DNA of 64,000 nt from Thiodiazotropha sp037384425 (GTDB taxonomy: Bacteria; Pseudomonadota; Gammaproteobacteria; Chromatiales; Chromatiaceae), in contig JARROA010000001.1 of assembly GCA_037384425.1 (NCBI GenBank), forward strand, positions 186,001 to 250,000. The letters are read 5' to 3'. The notes under the pieces were generated by a model that was not told where the DNA came from, made no database searches, and saw nothing but the letters and a program-made list of their open reading frames with translations. The first letter of the stretch is position 1. Every line of letters starts with the position of its first letter. Positions 50,793 through 60,309 of this stretch are shown here, in pieces. Position numbers and translations under genes: made by a program.

Positions 50793-51856
50793 TGGTGATG
50801 GCGGGCGGCACCGGCGGCCACGTCTTTCCGGCGTTGGCGGTGGCTCAGTGGCTGAGCGGTCAGGGCTGTCGCATCACCTGGCTCGGCAGCGCCCACAGTA
50901 TGGAATCGCGGCTGATCCCGGACTACGGCATCCCCCTGGAGCAGATCGCGGTGCGCGGCATCCGCGGCGTGGGGCTGAAACGTCGACTGCTGGCGCCGTT
51001 CGAGATCGGCCGTGCCCTGTGGCAGGCGCTGGCGGTGCTGCGCCGTACCCGGCCCAACCTAGTGTTGGGTATGGGGGGTTTCGTCAGCGGCCCCGGCGGC
51101 CTGATGGCCAGGGTGCTGCGCATTCCGCTGGTGATCCAGGAGCAGAACGCCATCCCCGGTCTGACCAACCGCTTGCTGGCGCGACTCGCCAGCCGGGTCT
51201 TCGAGGCCTTTCCCGGCAGCTTCGGCGCCGATCTGGGGGCCGAGACCTCCGGCAATCCGGTGCGGCGGGAGATCGTCGATCTGCCACCGCCGGCCGTGCG
51301 CTTCAGCGATCGCAGTGGTCCGATCCGACTGTTGGTGCTGGGCGGTTCCCTGGGTGCCCGGGCGCTGAACCAGGTGGTACCGCAGGCGCTGGCCAGGCTG
51401 CCTGCCGAGCAGCGCCCACAGGTGCGCCACCAGGCCGGCGAGAAACTCTATGACGAGGCTGTCGAGGCCTACCGCTCGGCGGGGGTTTCGGCGCAGGTGA
51501 AAGCATTCGAAAGGGATATGGCGGACGCTTACGGCTGGGCCGACCTGGTGATCTGCCGGGCGGGGGCGCTGACCGTCTCCGAACTGGCGGCGGCCGGTGT
51601 GGGTGCCGTCCTGGTGCCTTATCCCCATGCCGTCGACGACCATCAGACGCACAATGCCCGCTTCCTGGTCGAGGCGGGAGCGGCGCGGCTGGCGCCCCAG
51701 GACAGCTTGACCGCCGAGGACCTGGCGGATTGGTTAAATGAACTCTGCCGCAACAGAACGGAGCTGTTGCACATGGCCGATGCCGCCCGCGCGGTTGCGG
51801 TTCCCGACGCCGCCGGTGTAGTGGGACGCGCCTGTCTGGAGAGCCTGAAGCGATGA
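50777..51856 (+). CDS. murG: UDP-GlcNAc:lipid I GlcNAc transferase MurG
   Basis: MurG turns lipid I into lipid II at the inner leaflet. The start at 50777 has GGGAGG seven bases upstream and gives 359 residues beginning MEPHVMVMAGGTGGHVFPAL. Other motifs are GMGGFVSGPGGLMA, IQEQNAIPGLTNRLLA, VLGGSLGARALN, and CRAGALTVSELAAAGVGAVL with the UDP-GlcNAc loop. murC overlaps its stop by 4 nt. Confidence 0.97.
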   Translation: MEPHVMVMAGGTGGHVFPALAVAQWLSGQGCRITWLGSAHSMESRLIPDYGIPLEQIAVRGIRGVGLKRRLLAPFEIGRALWQALAVLRRTRPNLVLGMGGFVSGPGGLMARVLRIPLVIQEQNAIPGLTNRLLARLASRVFEAFPGSFGADLGAETSGNPVRREIVDLPPPAVRFSDRSGPIRLLVLGGSLGARALNQVVPQALARLPAEQRPQVRHQAGEKLYDEAVEAYRSAGVSAQVKAFERDMADAYGWADLVICRAGALTVSELAAAGVGAVLVPYPHAVDDHQTHNARFLVEAGAARLAPQDSLTAEDLADWLNELCRNRTELLHMADAARAVAVPDAAGVVGRACLESLKR

Positions 51857-53289
51857 GTGAACAGCAACGCCGACGTCACGCACCCAACAGCATGGGCCGC
51901 ATGCGCCGCATCCATTTCGTCGGCATCGGCGGCGCCGGCATGAGCGGTATCGCCGAGGTGATGCTGAATCTCGGCTACCAGGTCTCCGGATCCGACCAGC
52001 GGGAGAGCGGGGTGACCCTGCGTCTGGCGCGTCTGGGAGCGGAGATTCACCTGGGCCATGCGGCGGAACATGTGCAGGACAGCGACGCGGTGGTGATCTC
52101 AAGCGCCGTGAAGGAGAGCAACCCTGAGGTGGCGGCGGCCCGCGAGCTGCGCATTCCGGTGGTACCGCGGGCGGAGATGCTGGCCGAGATCATGCGCTTT
52201 CACTACGGCATCGCGGTGGCCGGCACCCACGGCAAGACCACCACCACCAGCCTGGTCACCAGCGTGCTGGCGGAGGCGGGACTCGATCCCACCTTCGTCA
52301 TTGGTGGCCGTCTCAACAGCGCCGGCGCCAACGCCCGACTCGGCGGCGGGGAGTATCTGGTGGCCGAGGCCGACGAGAGTGACGCTTCCTTCCTCTACCT
52401 GCAGCCGATGCTGGCGGTGGTGACCAATATCGATGCCGACCACATGACCACCTATGGTGGCGACTTCAATCGCCTACGCGGGACCTTTCTGGAGTTTCTC
52501 CACCATCTGCCCTTCTACGGCATGGCCGTGCTCTGCATCGATGACGGGGAGGTGCGGGACTTGCTGCCTGAGATCACCCGGCCGGTCACCACCTACGGCT
52601 TTGGCGAGGAGGCCGACGTGCGCGCCAGCGATGTCAGCCAGAGCGGCATGCAGACCCGATTCACCGTGCATGCCGAAGCCCTGGATGCGCCACTGGAGAT
52701 CGTGCTCAATCTGCCGGGGCGCCACAACGTACTCAATGCGCTGGCGGCCATCGCCATCGCCCTGGAGCTGAATATCGACAGCGACAGCATCCGGCGCGCG
52801 CTGGAAAGCTTCGAGGGCATCGGTCGCCGTTTCCAGACCCGGGGTGACTGTCTCATCGACGGCAAGCGGGTGATGCTGGTGGACGACTACGCCCACCATC
52901 CGAGCGAGATCGCCGCCACCCTGCGGGCGGTACGCGACGGCTGGCCGGAGCGCCGCCTGGTGCTGGCCTTCCAGCCCCATCGCTACACCCGCACCCAGGA
53001 GCAGTTCGATGACTTCGTGCAGGTGCTCTCCACGGTCGATCTGTTGATTCTGGGCGAGGTCTACGCGGCGGGCGAGGAGCCGATCCAGGGCGCGACGGGA
53101 CGCGACCTGAGTCGCGCCATCCGCACCCGGGGACAGGTGGACCCCATTTTTGTCGAGCCGGTGGAGGATCTGCCGGCGTTGTTGCAGGGCCTGCTCATGG
53201 ACGGCGACATCGTACTCACCCTGGGGGCCGGAAGCATCGGTGCTGTGGCTGCGGAGATGCCCCTCAAACTTTGTGCGGAGGCGGAGTGA
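51853..53289 (+). CDS. murC: UDP-MurNAc:L-alanine ligase MurC
   Basis: MurC adds the first amino acid. The 478-residue product has the N-terminal HFVGIGGAGMSGIAEVML, P-loop VAGTHGKTTTTSLVTSVL, EADESDASFLYL, NIDADHM and VDDYAHHPSEIAATL. Its stop overlaps a 60-codon ORF rather than murB directly. Confidence 0.97.
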   Translation: MSEQQRRRHAPNSMGRMRRIHFVGIGGAGMSGIAEVMLNLGYQVSGSDQRESGVTLRLARLGAEIHLGHAAEHVQDSDAVVISSAVKESNPEVAAARELRIPVVPRAEMLAEIMRFHYGIAVAGTHGKTTTTSLVTSVLAEAGLDPTFVIGGRLNSAGANARLGGGEYLVAEADESDASFLYLQPMLAVVTNIDADHMTTYGGDFNRLRGTFLEFLHHLPFYGMAVLCIDDGEVRDLLPEITRPVTTYGFGEEADVRASDVSQSGMQTRFTVHAEALDAPLEIVLNLPGRHNVLNALAAIAIALELNIDSDSIRRALESFEGIGRRFQTRGDCLIDGKRVMLVDDYAHHPSEIAATLRAVRDGWPERRLVLAFQPHRYTRTQEQFDDFVQVLSTVDLLILGEVYAAGEEPIQGATGRDLSRAIRTRGQVDPIFVEPVEDLPALLQGLLMDGDIVLTLGAGSIGAVAAEMPLKLCAEAE

Positions 53290-53471
53290 TGACACAGGCG
53301 TTCGACATGAGACGACTGCATATGGGTTGCGGCGAATCCCTGCGCAGGGATCTGCCGCAGCTGGTCTACAGCAAACGGCCGCAGCTGCCATCGCCGCAGA
53401 GCGGCATCGACCGCAACGGGAGTCCGGACACGGGTAGCAGAAAACCACAACGGGGCGAGAGCGCCGAGTAA
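53289..53471 (+). CDS. unrecognised 60-residue ORF joined to murC and murB
   Basis: The ATG at 53289 shares one base with the murC stop (TGATG) and the TAA at 53469-53471 shares one base with the murB ATG (TAATG). That double coupling fits the style of the whole operon and argues that the frame is translated. The peptide has 60 residues, begins MTQAFDMRRLHMGCGESLRR, and has a Pro/Arg/Ser/Gly-rich second half (KRPQLPSPQSGIDRNG). No signal, helix anchor or known domain is seen. It could be a small division or Mur regulator, a relic of a longer murC/murB linker, or only a ribosome bridge. Confidence 0.6.
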   Translation: MTQAFDMRRLHMGCGESLRRDLPQLVYSKRPQLPSPQSGIDRNGSPDTGSRKPQRGESAE

Positions 53472-54370
53472 TGATGCCTGCAATAGATCAAGACAGACTG
53501 CGTGGTGAGATGCGCTACGACGAGCCGCTCTCCCGCCACACCACCTGGCGGGTGGGGGGGCCAGCGCGTCGCTTCTACCGTCCGGCCGACCGGGATGATC
53601 TGTTGACCTTTCTGCGTGGGCTGGAGCCGGATGAGCCGCTGTTCTGGCTCGGTCTCGGCAGCAATCTGCTGGTGCGCGACGGCGGATTCGCCGGCACCGT
53701 GATCGCCACCCAGGGATGCCTCAGCCGGATGTGGTGGCTGGATCCGTACCGGCTCTCGGCCGAGGTCGGCGTGGCCTGCGCCAAGATCGCCCGCACCGCG
53801 GCCCGGGGCGGGCGCGTCGGGGTCGAGTTTCTGGCCGGTATTCCCGGTACCCTCGGCGGCGCCCTGGCCATGAACGCGGGGGCCTTCGGCGGCGAGACCT
53901 GGCGGCAGGTGTTGCGGGTCGAGACGGTGGATCGTTTCGGTGAAGTGAGACGGCGCGAGCCGGCGGATTTCGAGATCGGCTACCGGCATGTGGCCGGTCC
54001 GGCCGGAGAGTGGTTCCTGTCGGCGGAGCTGGCGCTGGAGAAGGGTGACGTGGAGACGACCCAGCAGGAGATCAAGCGGTTGCTCGAGCGCCGTGCCGCG
54101 ACCCAGCCCACCAGACAGCCGAGTTGCGGCTCGGTGTTCCGCAATCCGCCCGGTGATCATGCGGCGCGGCTGATCGAGTCGGTCGGTCTCAAGGGTTGGC
54201 AGATGGGCGGTGCCCAGGTCTCGGAGAAGCATGCCAATTTCATCATCAATACCGGCGACGCCAGTGCCGCCGATATCGAGGCCCTGATCGCACTGATCCA
54301 GGAAGTGGTCGAGCAAAAGACCGGGGTCAAGCTGGTGACCGAGGTCCACCGCATCGGAGAGGAGCAATGA
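53471..54370 (+). CDS. murB: UDP-N-acetylenolpyruvoylglucosamine reductase MurB (type I-like, short)
   Basis: MurB is a flavoenzyme that reduces UDP-GlcNAc-enolpyruvate to UDP-MurNAc. The 299-residue product shows RHTTWRVGGPARRFYRP, LGLGSNLLVRDGGFAGTV and GVEFLAGIPGTLGGALAMNA for FAD, and the catalytic serine stretch QPSCGSVFRNPPG. The C-terminus ends VTEVHRIGEE with the active-site Glu. It is the short, type II-like form. ddl overlaps by 4 nt. Confidence 0.96.
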   Translation: MMPAIDQDRLRGEMRYDEPLSRHTTWRVGGPARRFYRPADRDDLLTFLRGLEPDEPLFWLGLGSNLLVRDGGFAGTVIATQGCLSRMWWLDPYRLSAEVGVACAKIARTAARGGRVGVEFLAGIPGTLGGALAMNAGAFGGETWRQVLRVETVDRFGEVRRREPADFEIGYRHVAGPAGEWFLSAELALEKGDVETTQQEIKRLLERRAATQPTRQPSCGSVFRNPPGDHAARLIESVGLKGWQMGGAQVSEKHANFIINTGDASAADIEALIALIQEVVEQKTGVKLVTEVHRIGEEQ

Positions 54371-55302
54371 GCCCATCGGTTGCGGCACAGGATTTCGGTC
54401 GGGTGGCGGTCCTCATGGGCGGCGACTCGGCGGAGCGGGAGATCTCCCTGCGCAGTGGCGCCGCGGTGTTGGCGGCCCTGCAGCAGCGGGGTGTCGATGC
54501 TCACGGTATCGATGCCGGAACCGATGTGTTGCGACAGCTGGAGACGGGTCGCTTCGATCGTGCCTTCATCATCCTGCACGGCCGGGGTGGCGAGGACGGT
54601 GTGATCCAGGGCGCGTTGGAGCGCCTCGGTCTGCCCTATACCGGCAGCGGTGTGCTGGGTTCGGCCCTGGGCATGGACAAGCACCGCACCAAGGCGCTCT
54701 GGCGCGGGCTCGGCCTGCCGACGCCGGAATCGGTGCTGATCGTCGATGAGGCTGCCCTGGAGAGCGCCGGGAAGCTGGGATATCCACTGATCGTCAAGCC
54801 GAGCCGGGAGGGCTCCAGTATCGGCATGGCCAAAGTCGAGGATGCGCAGCAGCTGCGCCAGGCCTGGGAGTCGGCGCGGCGCTATGACGCCTGTGTGCTG
54901 GCGGAGCGCTGGATCGTCGGTCGCGAATACACCGCCTCGATCCTGCAGCGGCGGGCATTGCCGCTGATCCGGCTGGAGACGCCGCATACCTTCTACGACT
55001 ACGAGGCCAAGTACCACGCCGACACCACTCGCTATCACTGCCCCTGCGGTCTGCCGGAGGCGCAGGAAGCAGAACTGCAAGACCTTTGTCTGCGCGCCTT
55101 CGAAGCGGTCGGCGCCGATGGCTGGGGACGGGTCGATCTGATGCTGGACCAACAGCAGCGGCCCTGGCTGATCGAGGTCAACACGGTGCCGGGAATGACC
55201 GACCACAGCCTGGTGCCCATGTCGGCAAGGGTGGCGGGAATCGATTTTGAAGAGCTGGTGCTGCGCATTCTGGCCACCAGTCTGCAACGGGGTGAGCCAT
55301 GA
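54367..55302 (+). CDS. ddl: D-alanine:D-alanine ligase
   Basis: This 311-residue ATP-grasp enzyme makes D-Ala-D-Ala for MurF. The ATG at 54367 overlaps murB. Motifs are VLMGGDSAEREISLRSG, FIILHGRGGEDGVIQGAL, GSGVLGSALGMDKHRTK, IVKPSREGSSIGMAKV, YDYEAKYHADTTRYHCP and the metal loop LIEVNTVPGMTDHSLVPM. It is DdlB-like, within the dcw operon. Confidence 0.97.
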   Translation: MSPSVAAQDFGRVAVLMGGDSAEREISLRSGAAVLAALQQRGVDAHGIDAGTDVLRQLETGRFDRAFIILHGRGGEDGVIQGALERLGLPYTGSGVLGSALGMDKHRTKALWRGLGLPTPESVLIVDEAALESAGKLGYPLIVKPSREGSSIGMAKVEDAQQLRQAWESARRYDACVLAERWIVGREYTASILQRRALPLIRLETPHTFYDYEAKYHADTTRYHCPCGLPEAQEAELQDLCLRAFEAVGADGWGRVDLMLDQQQRPWLIEVNTVPGMTDHSLVPMSARVAGIDFEELVLRILATSLQRGEP

Positions 55303-56111
55303 GCCGCAGACGGCCGCAACCGAAACCGAGCGTGCTGATGACCTGGTGGAGCCGGGTTCGCCAATTCGCGATGCCGGCGATGATCGGTGGCCTGCTGCTG
55401 GCGGGATTGATTCTGCTGATCCAGCAGGCCCGGGACCCCAGGGTATTACCAGTGAAGGTGGTCGGCGTGGATGGCGAGATCGCGCATCTGGACCGGCAGC
55501 GGCTCGAGACCGCGGTGGCGGAGGCCGTGGACGGCAGCTTCTTCAGTGTCGACCTGGAGCGGATACGCGACCGCCTGGAACGGTTGCCCTGGATCGAGAG
55601 CGCCAGCGTGCGCCGGGTATGGCCCGACACCCTGAGAGTGAGAGTGGTGGAGCAGGTGCCCCTGGCCTACTGGGGGGAAGACGGACTGGTGAGTCAGCGC
55701 GGGGTGGTCTTCCGTCCCGAGAATCTGCCCGAGCTGGGCGGGCTGGCGGTGCTGGAGGGTGCGGACGAGAGCGCACCCCGAATCGTGCGGGAGTATCTGA
55801 GTATGCGCACCCTGCTGGAGACGGCCGGGCTGCAGCTGGTGCATGTCTGGGTAGACGCCCGCCAGGCCTGGCGACTGCAGACTGACGACGGCGTGATGCT
55901 GAACCTGGGGCGGCGTGATGTGATGCAGCGGCTGACCCGCTTCGTGCAGCTCTATCCCTATCTGCACGGGCAGGTGAAGCGGCAGCCGGAGACGGTGGAT
56001 CTGCGCTACACCAACGGATTTACCGTGCGCTGGCGTGAGGACGCCGAGGCACAGGTCAATTTAGAGAGCCGCGCACCAGCGCGTGCGGCGGCGAGGATTG
56101 CGGGTATCTGA
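55299..56111 (+). CDS. ftsQ: cell division protein FtsQ
   Basis: FtsQ is a bitopic septal protein that recruits FtsBL. The 270-residue product has a cytoplasmic basic tail, one membrane helix at about 25-47, a POTRA domain (KVVGVDGEIAHLDRQRLETA, RIRDRLERLPWIESASVRRV WPDTL pattern) and the beta domain (VVEQVPLAYWGEDGLVSQRG). It overlaps ddl by 4 nt and ends directly at the ftsA start. Confidence 0.94.
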   Translation: MSRRRPQPKPSVLMTWWSRVRQFAMPAMIGGLLLAGLILLIQQARDPRVLPVKVVGVDGEIAHLDRQRLETAVAEAVDGSFFSVDLERIRDRLERLPWIESASVRRVWPDTLRVRVVEQVPLAYWGEDGLVSQRGVVFRPENLPELGGLAVLEGADESAPRIVREYLSMRTLLETAGLQLVHVWVDARQAWRLQTDDGVMLNLGRRDVMQRLTRFVQLYPYLHGQVKRQPETVDLRYTNGFTVRWREDAEAQVNLESRAPARAAARIAGI

Positions 56112-57347
56112 ATGACAAAGCGAAGTGAGAAGAACCTGATCATCGGGCTCGATATCGGTACCTCGAAGGTGGTGGCGATCGTGGGCGAGGTCAGAAGCGA
56201 TGGCGGCATCGAGATCATCGGTATCGGCTCCCACCCCTCCCGTGGATTGAAGAAGGGCGTGGTGGTCAACATCGAGTCCACCGTGCAGTCGATCCAGCGG
56301 GCGGTGGAGGAGGCTGAGCTGATGGCCGGCTGCGAGATCCATTCGGTCTACGCAGGCATCGCCGGCAGCCATATCCGCAGCCTCAACTCCCACGGCATCG
56401 TCGCCATCAAGGACAAGGAGGTGACCCATGGCGACGTGGAGCGGGTAATCGACGCGGCGCGTGCGGTGGCGATCCCGGCGGATCAGAAGATTCTCCACAT
56501 CCTGCCCCAGGAGTTCATCATCGACGAGCAGGAAGGTATTCGAGAGCCGACCGGTATGTCCGGGGTACGGCTCGAGTCCCGCGTGCACATGGTGACCGGC
56601 GCGGTCAGCGCTGCGCAGAACATCGTCAAGTGCATCCGCCGCTGCGGCCTGGAGGCGGACGACCTGATCCTGGAGCAGCTCGCCTCCAGCTACTCGGTGC
56701 TGAGCGACGACGAGAAGGAGCTGGGAGTCTGTCTGGTCGACATCGGCGGCGGCACCACCGACATCGCGGTCTTTACCGGCGGCGCGATCCGTCACACCGC
56801 GGTGATCCCCATCGCCGGCGACCAGGTCACCAATGACATTGCGGTGGCCCTGCGCACACCGACTCAGCACGCGGAAGAGATCAAGATCAAATACGCCTGC
56901 GCCCTGACCCAACTCGCCACCAGCGACGAGACCATCGAGGTGCCCAGCATCGGTGAGCGGCCGCCGCGCAGGCTCTCCCGCCAGACCCTGGCGGAGGTGG
57001 TGGAGCCCCGCTACGAAGAGCTGATGACCTTGATCCAGGCCGAGCTGCGTCGGAGCGGATTCGAGGACGTCATCGCCGGCGGCGTGGTGCTGACCGGCGG
57101 CAGTTCCAAGATGGAGGGGGTCATCGACCTGGCGGAGGAGGTCTTTCACATGCCGGTACGGCTCGGTGTACCGCAGTACGTCAGCGGATTGTCCGACGTG
57201 GTGCGCAATCCGATCTACTCCACCGGCGTGGGATTGTTGTTGTTTGGCCAGCGCAACCGGGCCCAGAGCGGCCATGAGCTGGCGAATGAAGGCGGATTGA
57301 AGGCAGTTTGGGACCGCATGAAGCACTGGTTCCAGGGTAATTTCTGA
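56112..57347 (+). CDS. ftsA: cell division protein FtsA
   Basis: FtsA is the actin-like membrane tether of the FtsZ ring. The 411-residue product has LIIGLDIGTSKVVAIVGEV (phosphate 1), KKGVVVNIESTVQSI, LVDIGGGTTDIAVFTGGA (phosphate 2), VVLTGGSSKMEGVIDLAE (adenosine) and the C-terminal amphipathic helix VWDRMKHWFQGNF. It starts immediately after the ftsQ stop. Confidence 0.97.
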   Translation: MTKRSEKNLIIGLDIGTSKVVAIVGEVRSDGGIEIIGIGSHPSRGLKKGVVVNIESTVQSIQRAVEEAELMAGCEIHSVYAGIAGSHIRSLNSHGIVAIKDKEVTHGDVERVIDAARAVAIPADQKILHILPQEFIIDEQEGIREPTGMSGVRLESRVHMVTGAVSAAQNIVKCIRRCGLEADDLILEQLASSYSVLSDDEKELGVCLVDIGGGTTDIAVFTGGAIRHTAVIPIAGDQVTNDIAVALRTPTQHAEEIKIKYACALTQLATSDETIEVPSIGERPPRRLSRQTLAEVVEPRYEELMTLIQAELRRSGFEDVIAGGVVLTGGSSKMEGVIDLAEEVFHMPVRLGVPQYVSGLSDVVRNPIYSTGVGLLLFGQRNRAQSGHELANEGGLKAVWDRMKHWFQGNF

Positions 57348-57392
57348 ATATTTTTTTCTGTACAGGCGCGACAGAACTCGAGGAGGTAGACC

Positions 57393-58571
57393 ATGTTTGA
57401 ATTATTGGATACACACAGTCAGAACGCTGTGATCAAGGTAATCGGTGTAGGCGGAGGCGGCGGCAACGCGGTCAATCACATGCTGACCGGTGACATCGAA
57501 GGCGTGGATTTCATCTGTGCCAACACCGATGCTCAGGCCCTGCGCAACAGCGAGGTACGGACCCTGCTGCAGCTCGGCTCGGATATCACCAAGGGCTTGG
57601 GTGCCGGGGCCAACCCGGACATCGGTCGCCAGGCGGCGATGGAGGACCGGGACCGTATCGAGGAGGTGCTGGCGGGGGCCGATATGGTCTTCATCACCGC
57701 CGGCATGGGCGGAGGCACGGGTACCGGTGCGGCGCCTGTGGTGGCCGAGGTGGCCAAGGATCTCGGCATCCTGACCGTGGCGGTGGTGACCAAGCCCTTC
57801 GGTTTCGAGGGCGGTAAGCGCATGAAGATCGCCGAAGCGGGGATGGCCGAACTGGGTAAATGCGTCGACTCTCTGATCACCATTCCCAACGAGAAGCTGT
57901 TGGCGGTGCTGGGCAAGGAGATGAGCCTGCTGAACGCCTTCAAGTCGGCCAACGACGTGCTGCTGCACGCGGTGCAGGGTATCGCCGAGCTGATCACCCG
58001 TCCCGGCCTGATCAATGTGGACTTCGCCGACGTCAAAACGGTGATGTCAGAGATGGGCGCCGCCATGATGGGCTCCGGCGAGGCCTCCGGCGACAACCGG
58101 GCCCGCGAAGCGGCCGAACGGGCGATCCGCAGTCCGCTGCTGGAGGACGTGAATCTGGCCGGCGCCAAGGGCATCCTGGTCAACATCACCGCCGGTCTCA
58201 ACCTGGCCATCGGCGAGTTCGACGAGGTGGGCAACACGGTGCGCGAGTTCGCTGACGACGACGCCACTGTGGTGGTCGGCACCGTAATCGATCCCGATAT
58301 GCAGAACGACATGCGGGTCACCGTGGTCGCCACCGGTCTGGGCGAGACGGCCAGGGCGCAGATCCCCAAGCCGGCCGCGGTGGAGGAGATCAAGCCGGTG
58401 AAGCTGGTGAATTCCGATGTGGTCGAGGCGGAACCCGACGACTATCGGGAGCTGGATCGGCCGACCGTGCTCAGAAATGGTGCGGCCGCTCGACAAAGCA
58501 GTGCAACTGCGGCGGAGGGAAACCTGGATTATCTCGATATTCCGGCCTTTTTGCGTCGACAGGCCGATTAA
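57393..58571 (+). CDS. ftsZ: cell division protein FtsZ
   Basis: FtsZ is the tubulin-like GTPase that forms the division ring. The 392-residue protein has GVGGGGGNAVNHML, the GTP loop AGMGGGTGTGAAPVVAEV, and the T7 loop NVDFADVKTVM. The C-terminal peptide DYLDIPAFLRRQAD is the conserved site for FtsA, ZipA and MinC. A consensus AGGAGG Shine-Dalgarno precedes the ATG, and a 45-nt gap separates it from ftsA, unlike the overlaps upstream, consistent with higher expression. Confidence 0.98.
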   Translation: MFELLDTHSQNAVIKVIGVGGGGGNAVNHMLTGDIEGVDFICANTDAQALRNSEVRTLLQLGSDITKGLGAGANPDIGRQAAMEDRDRIEEVLAGADMVFITAGMGGGTGTGAAPVVAEVAKDLGILTVAVVTKPFGFEGGKRMKIAEAGMAELGKCVDSLITIPNEKLLAVLGKEMSLLNAFKSANDVLLHAVQGIAELITRPGLINVDFADVKTVMSEMGAAMMGSGEASGDNRAREAAERAIRSPLLEDVNLAGAKGILVNITAGLNLAIGEFDEVGNTVREFADDDATVVVGTVIDPDMQNDMRVTVVATGLGETARAQIPKPAAVEEIKPVKLVNSDVVEAEPDDYRELDRPTVLRNGAAARQSSATAAEGNLDYLDIPAFLRRQAD

Positions 58572-58783
58572 TTCCTATCGATATGTGAACAAATCCAGGA
58601 GATCGCCCAGTAATAGGTGCGTTTGGTACAAACTCTGCTAGATACTTTACCGAGCGATGACAGAAGTTGAGGTCAATTGTTCTCAGGGAACCATAGACCC
58701 ACTGTTTTGTCGGATAAACGCATGTGATAGCATACGCACCTTTTTTGGGCTTCGTTGGGTCTCTGCTTGGGAGCATATAGTCG

Positions 58784-59701
58784 ATGATTTGGCAACGGAC
58801 GTTAAAGAATGTCATCCGCGCCACCGGTGTGGGTCTGCATACGGGGGAAAAGGTCTACCTCACCCTGCGGCCGGCCGCGCCGGATACGGGCATCGTTTTC
58901 CGTCGCGTCGACCTCGATCCACCGGTCGAGATCCGGGCCTGTGCGGAAAATGTCGGTGACACCCGCCTCTCCAGCACCCTGGTGCAGGATGGGGTGCGGG
59001 TCTCCACCGTGGAGCACCTGCTCTCCGCTTTTGCCGGGCTGGGCATCGACAACGCCTATGTGGACGTGAGTGCACCCGAGGTTCCGATCATGGACGGCAG
59101 CGCGGGTCCCTTCGTCTTTCTGCTGCAGTCGGCCGGCGTCGAGGAGCAGAACAAGGCGAAGCGGTTTATCCGTATCAAGCGCAAAGTCGAGGTGGTGGAG
59201 GGTGACAAACGCGCCTCATTCGAGCCCTTTGAAGGGTTCAAGGTCACCTTCTCCATCGATTTCGACCATCCCGCTTTCAAGGAGCGGGCCCAGTTCGCCA
59301 CCGTGGATTTCTCTTCCACCTCCTTCGTGCGCGAGGTCAGCCGTGCCCGTACCTTCGGTTTCCTGCGCGATATCGAAATGTTGCGCCAGAAGGAGCTGGC
59401 CCTGGGCGGCAGCCTCGACAACGCCATCGTGGTGGACGACTATCGGATCATGAACGAGGATGGCTTGCGCTATGAGGACGAGTTCGTCAAGCACAAGATC
59501 CTCGACGCCATCGGCGACCTCTACCTGCTGGGTCATAGCCTGATCGGTGCCTTCAGCGGCCACAAATCGGGACATGCCCTCAACAACCGTCTGCTGCGGG
59601 AGCTGATCAGTCAGGAAGACGCCTGGGAGGAGATCACCTTCGACGAGCCGGAGGATGCGCCGATCTCCTACATGCAGCCCGCTCATGTGACACTGAGCTG
59701 A
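58784..59701 (+). CDS. lpxC: UDP-3-O-acyl-GlcNAc deacetylase LpxC
   Basis: LpxC is the committed zinc-dependent step of lipid A synthesis. The 305-residue product shows GVGLHTGEKVYLTLRPA, VEHLLSAFAGLGIDNAYVDV with the first zinc His, PIMDGSAGPFVFLLQ, KHKILDAIGDLYLLGH with the second His and Asp, and SGHALNNRLLREL with the catalytic His. The 212-nt gap after ftsZ has no ORF or clear terminator. Confidence 0.97.
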   Translation: MIWQRTLKNVIRATGVGLHTGEKVYLTLRPAAPDTGIVFRRVDLDPPVEIRACAENVGDTRLSSTLVQDGVRVSTVEHLLSAFAGLGIDNAYVDVSAPEVPIMDGSAGPFVFLLQSAGVEEQNKAKRFIRIKRKVEVVEGDKRASFEPFEGFKVTFSIDFDHPAFKERAQFATVDFSSTSFVREVSRARTFGFLRDIEMLRQKELALGGSLDNAIVVDDYRIMNEDGLRYEDEFVKHKILDAIGDLYLLGHSLIGAFSGHKSGHALNNRLLRELISQEDAWEEITFDEPEDAPISYMQPAHVTLS

Positions 59702-59731
59702 GCACTATCTGCCGGCTCAACTGATGACCTG

Positions 59732-59768
59732 AAGGGTCGCAGCGTACAAACTGCGGCCCTTTTCTATT
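59732..59768 (+). terminator. terminator after lpxC (bidirectional)
   Basis: AAGGGTCGCAG and CTGCGGCCCTT pair as an 11-bp stem with one mismatch, followed by TTTTCTATTT on the plus strand. The reverse side also ends the convergent dciA gene. Confidence 0.75.
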
Positions 59769-60192
59769 TACGGTGGTGTCGACTCAAACGTCGCAACGCC
59801 TCCTGCAGGGGGCCGGCCTCGAGTGCGTCGGCCGCCTGACGCAAGACATTGGCGCTCTCCGGACTCAGGCCGGGGCGGTGGTGTCTCGCGGGACGCTTCG
59901 CGTCACTCCTGGCGGGCAGGATGCGAGGCCGCAACTGCTCGACCGGCAGACCCTGTTGCCGCAACTGGCGCAGCAACTGTGGTGCCAGGTAGCGCAGTCG
60001 GCTGGCCCAGACCGGAGAACTGACCAGCAGGCTCAGCACTCTGCCGTTGAGTACGGCTGCCAGAAGCTGTTCATCCAGGGGGGATGGCAGCAGGGCGCGA
60101 ACCTGTTGCGCCAGTCTCTCTTGCTGCGCCAGTTGTTTGTGGAGCTGGGTCAGGGTGCCTTGAGCATTGAGCAATTTCTGAATTGAGCGCAT
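59764..60192 (-). CDS. dciA: DciA-like protein (DUF721)
   Basis: DciA is the replicative-helicase loader in bacteria that lack DnaC. The start at 60192 (MRSIQKLLNAQG) gives 142 residues; the longer start at 60228 is less likely. The KH-like N-terminal domain is visible (LAQQVRALLPSPLDEQLLAA, GRVLSLLVSSPVWASRLRYL, PQLLRQLRQQ), with a basic linker and a C-terminal helix. Its position between lpxC and the M23 gene, in antisense, is the usual gammaproteobacterial arrangement. Confidence 0.87.
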   Translation of the reverse strand: MRSIQKLLNAQGTLTQLHKQLAQQERLAQQVRALLPSPLDEQLLAAVLNGRVLSLLVSSPVWASRLRYLAPQLLRQLRQQGLPVEQLRPRILPARSDAKRPARHHRPGLSPESANVLRQAADALEAGPLQEALRRLSRHHRK

Positions 60193-60309
60193 GACGTTTT
60201 TGGAAAAAATTGAGGAAAAACACCACATTTCGTGCTTTAAATGTTAAAGTTCATGAATTTTCGACCGAAACAAAATGTAGTTACCGCCTGTTGATGTTTG
60301 TTTATTGAT

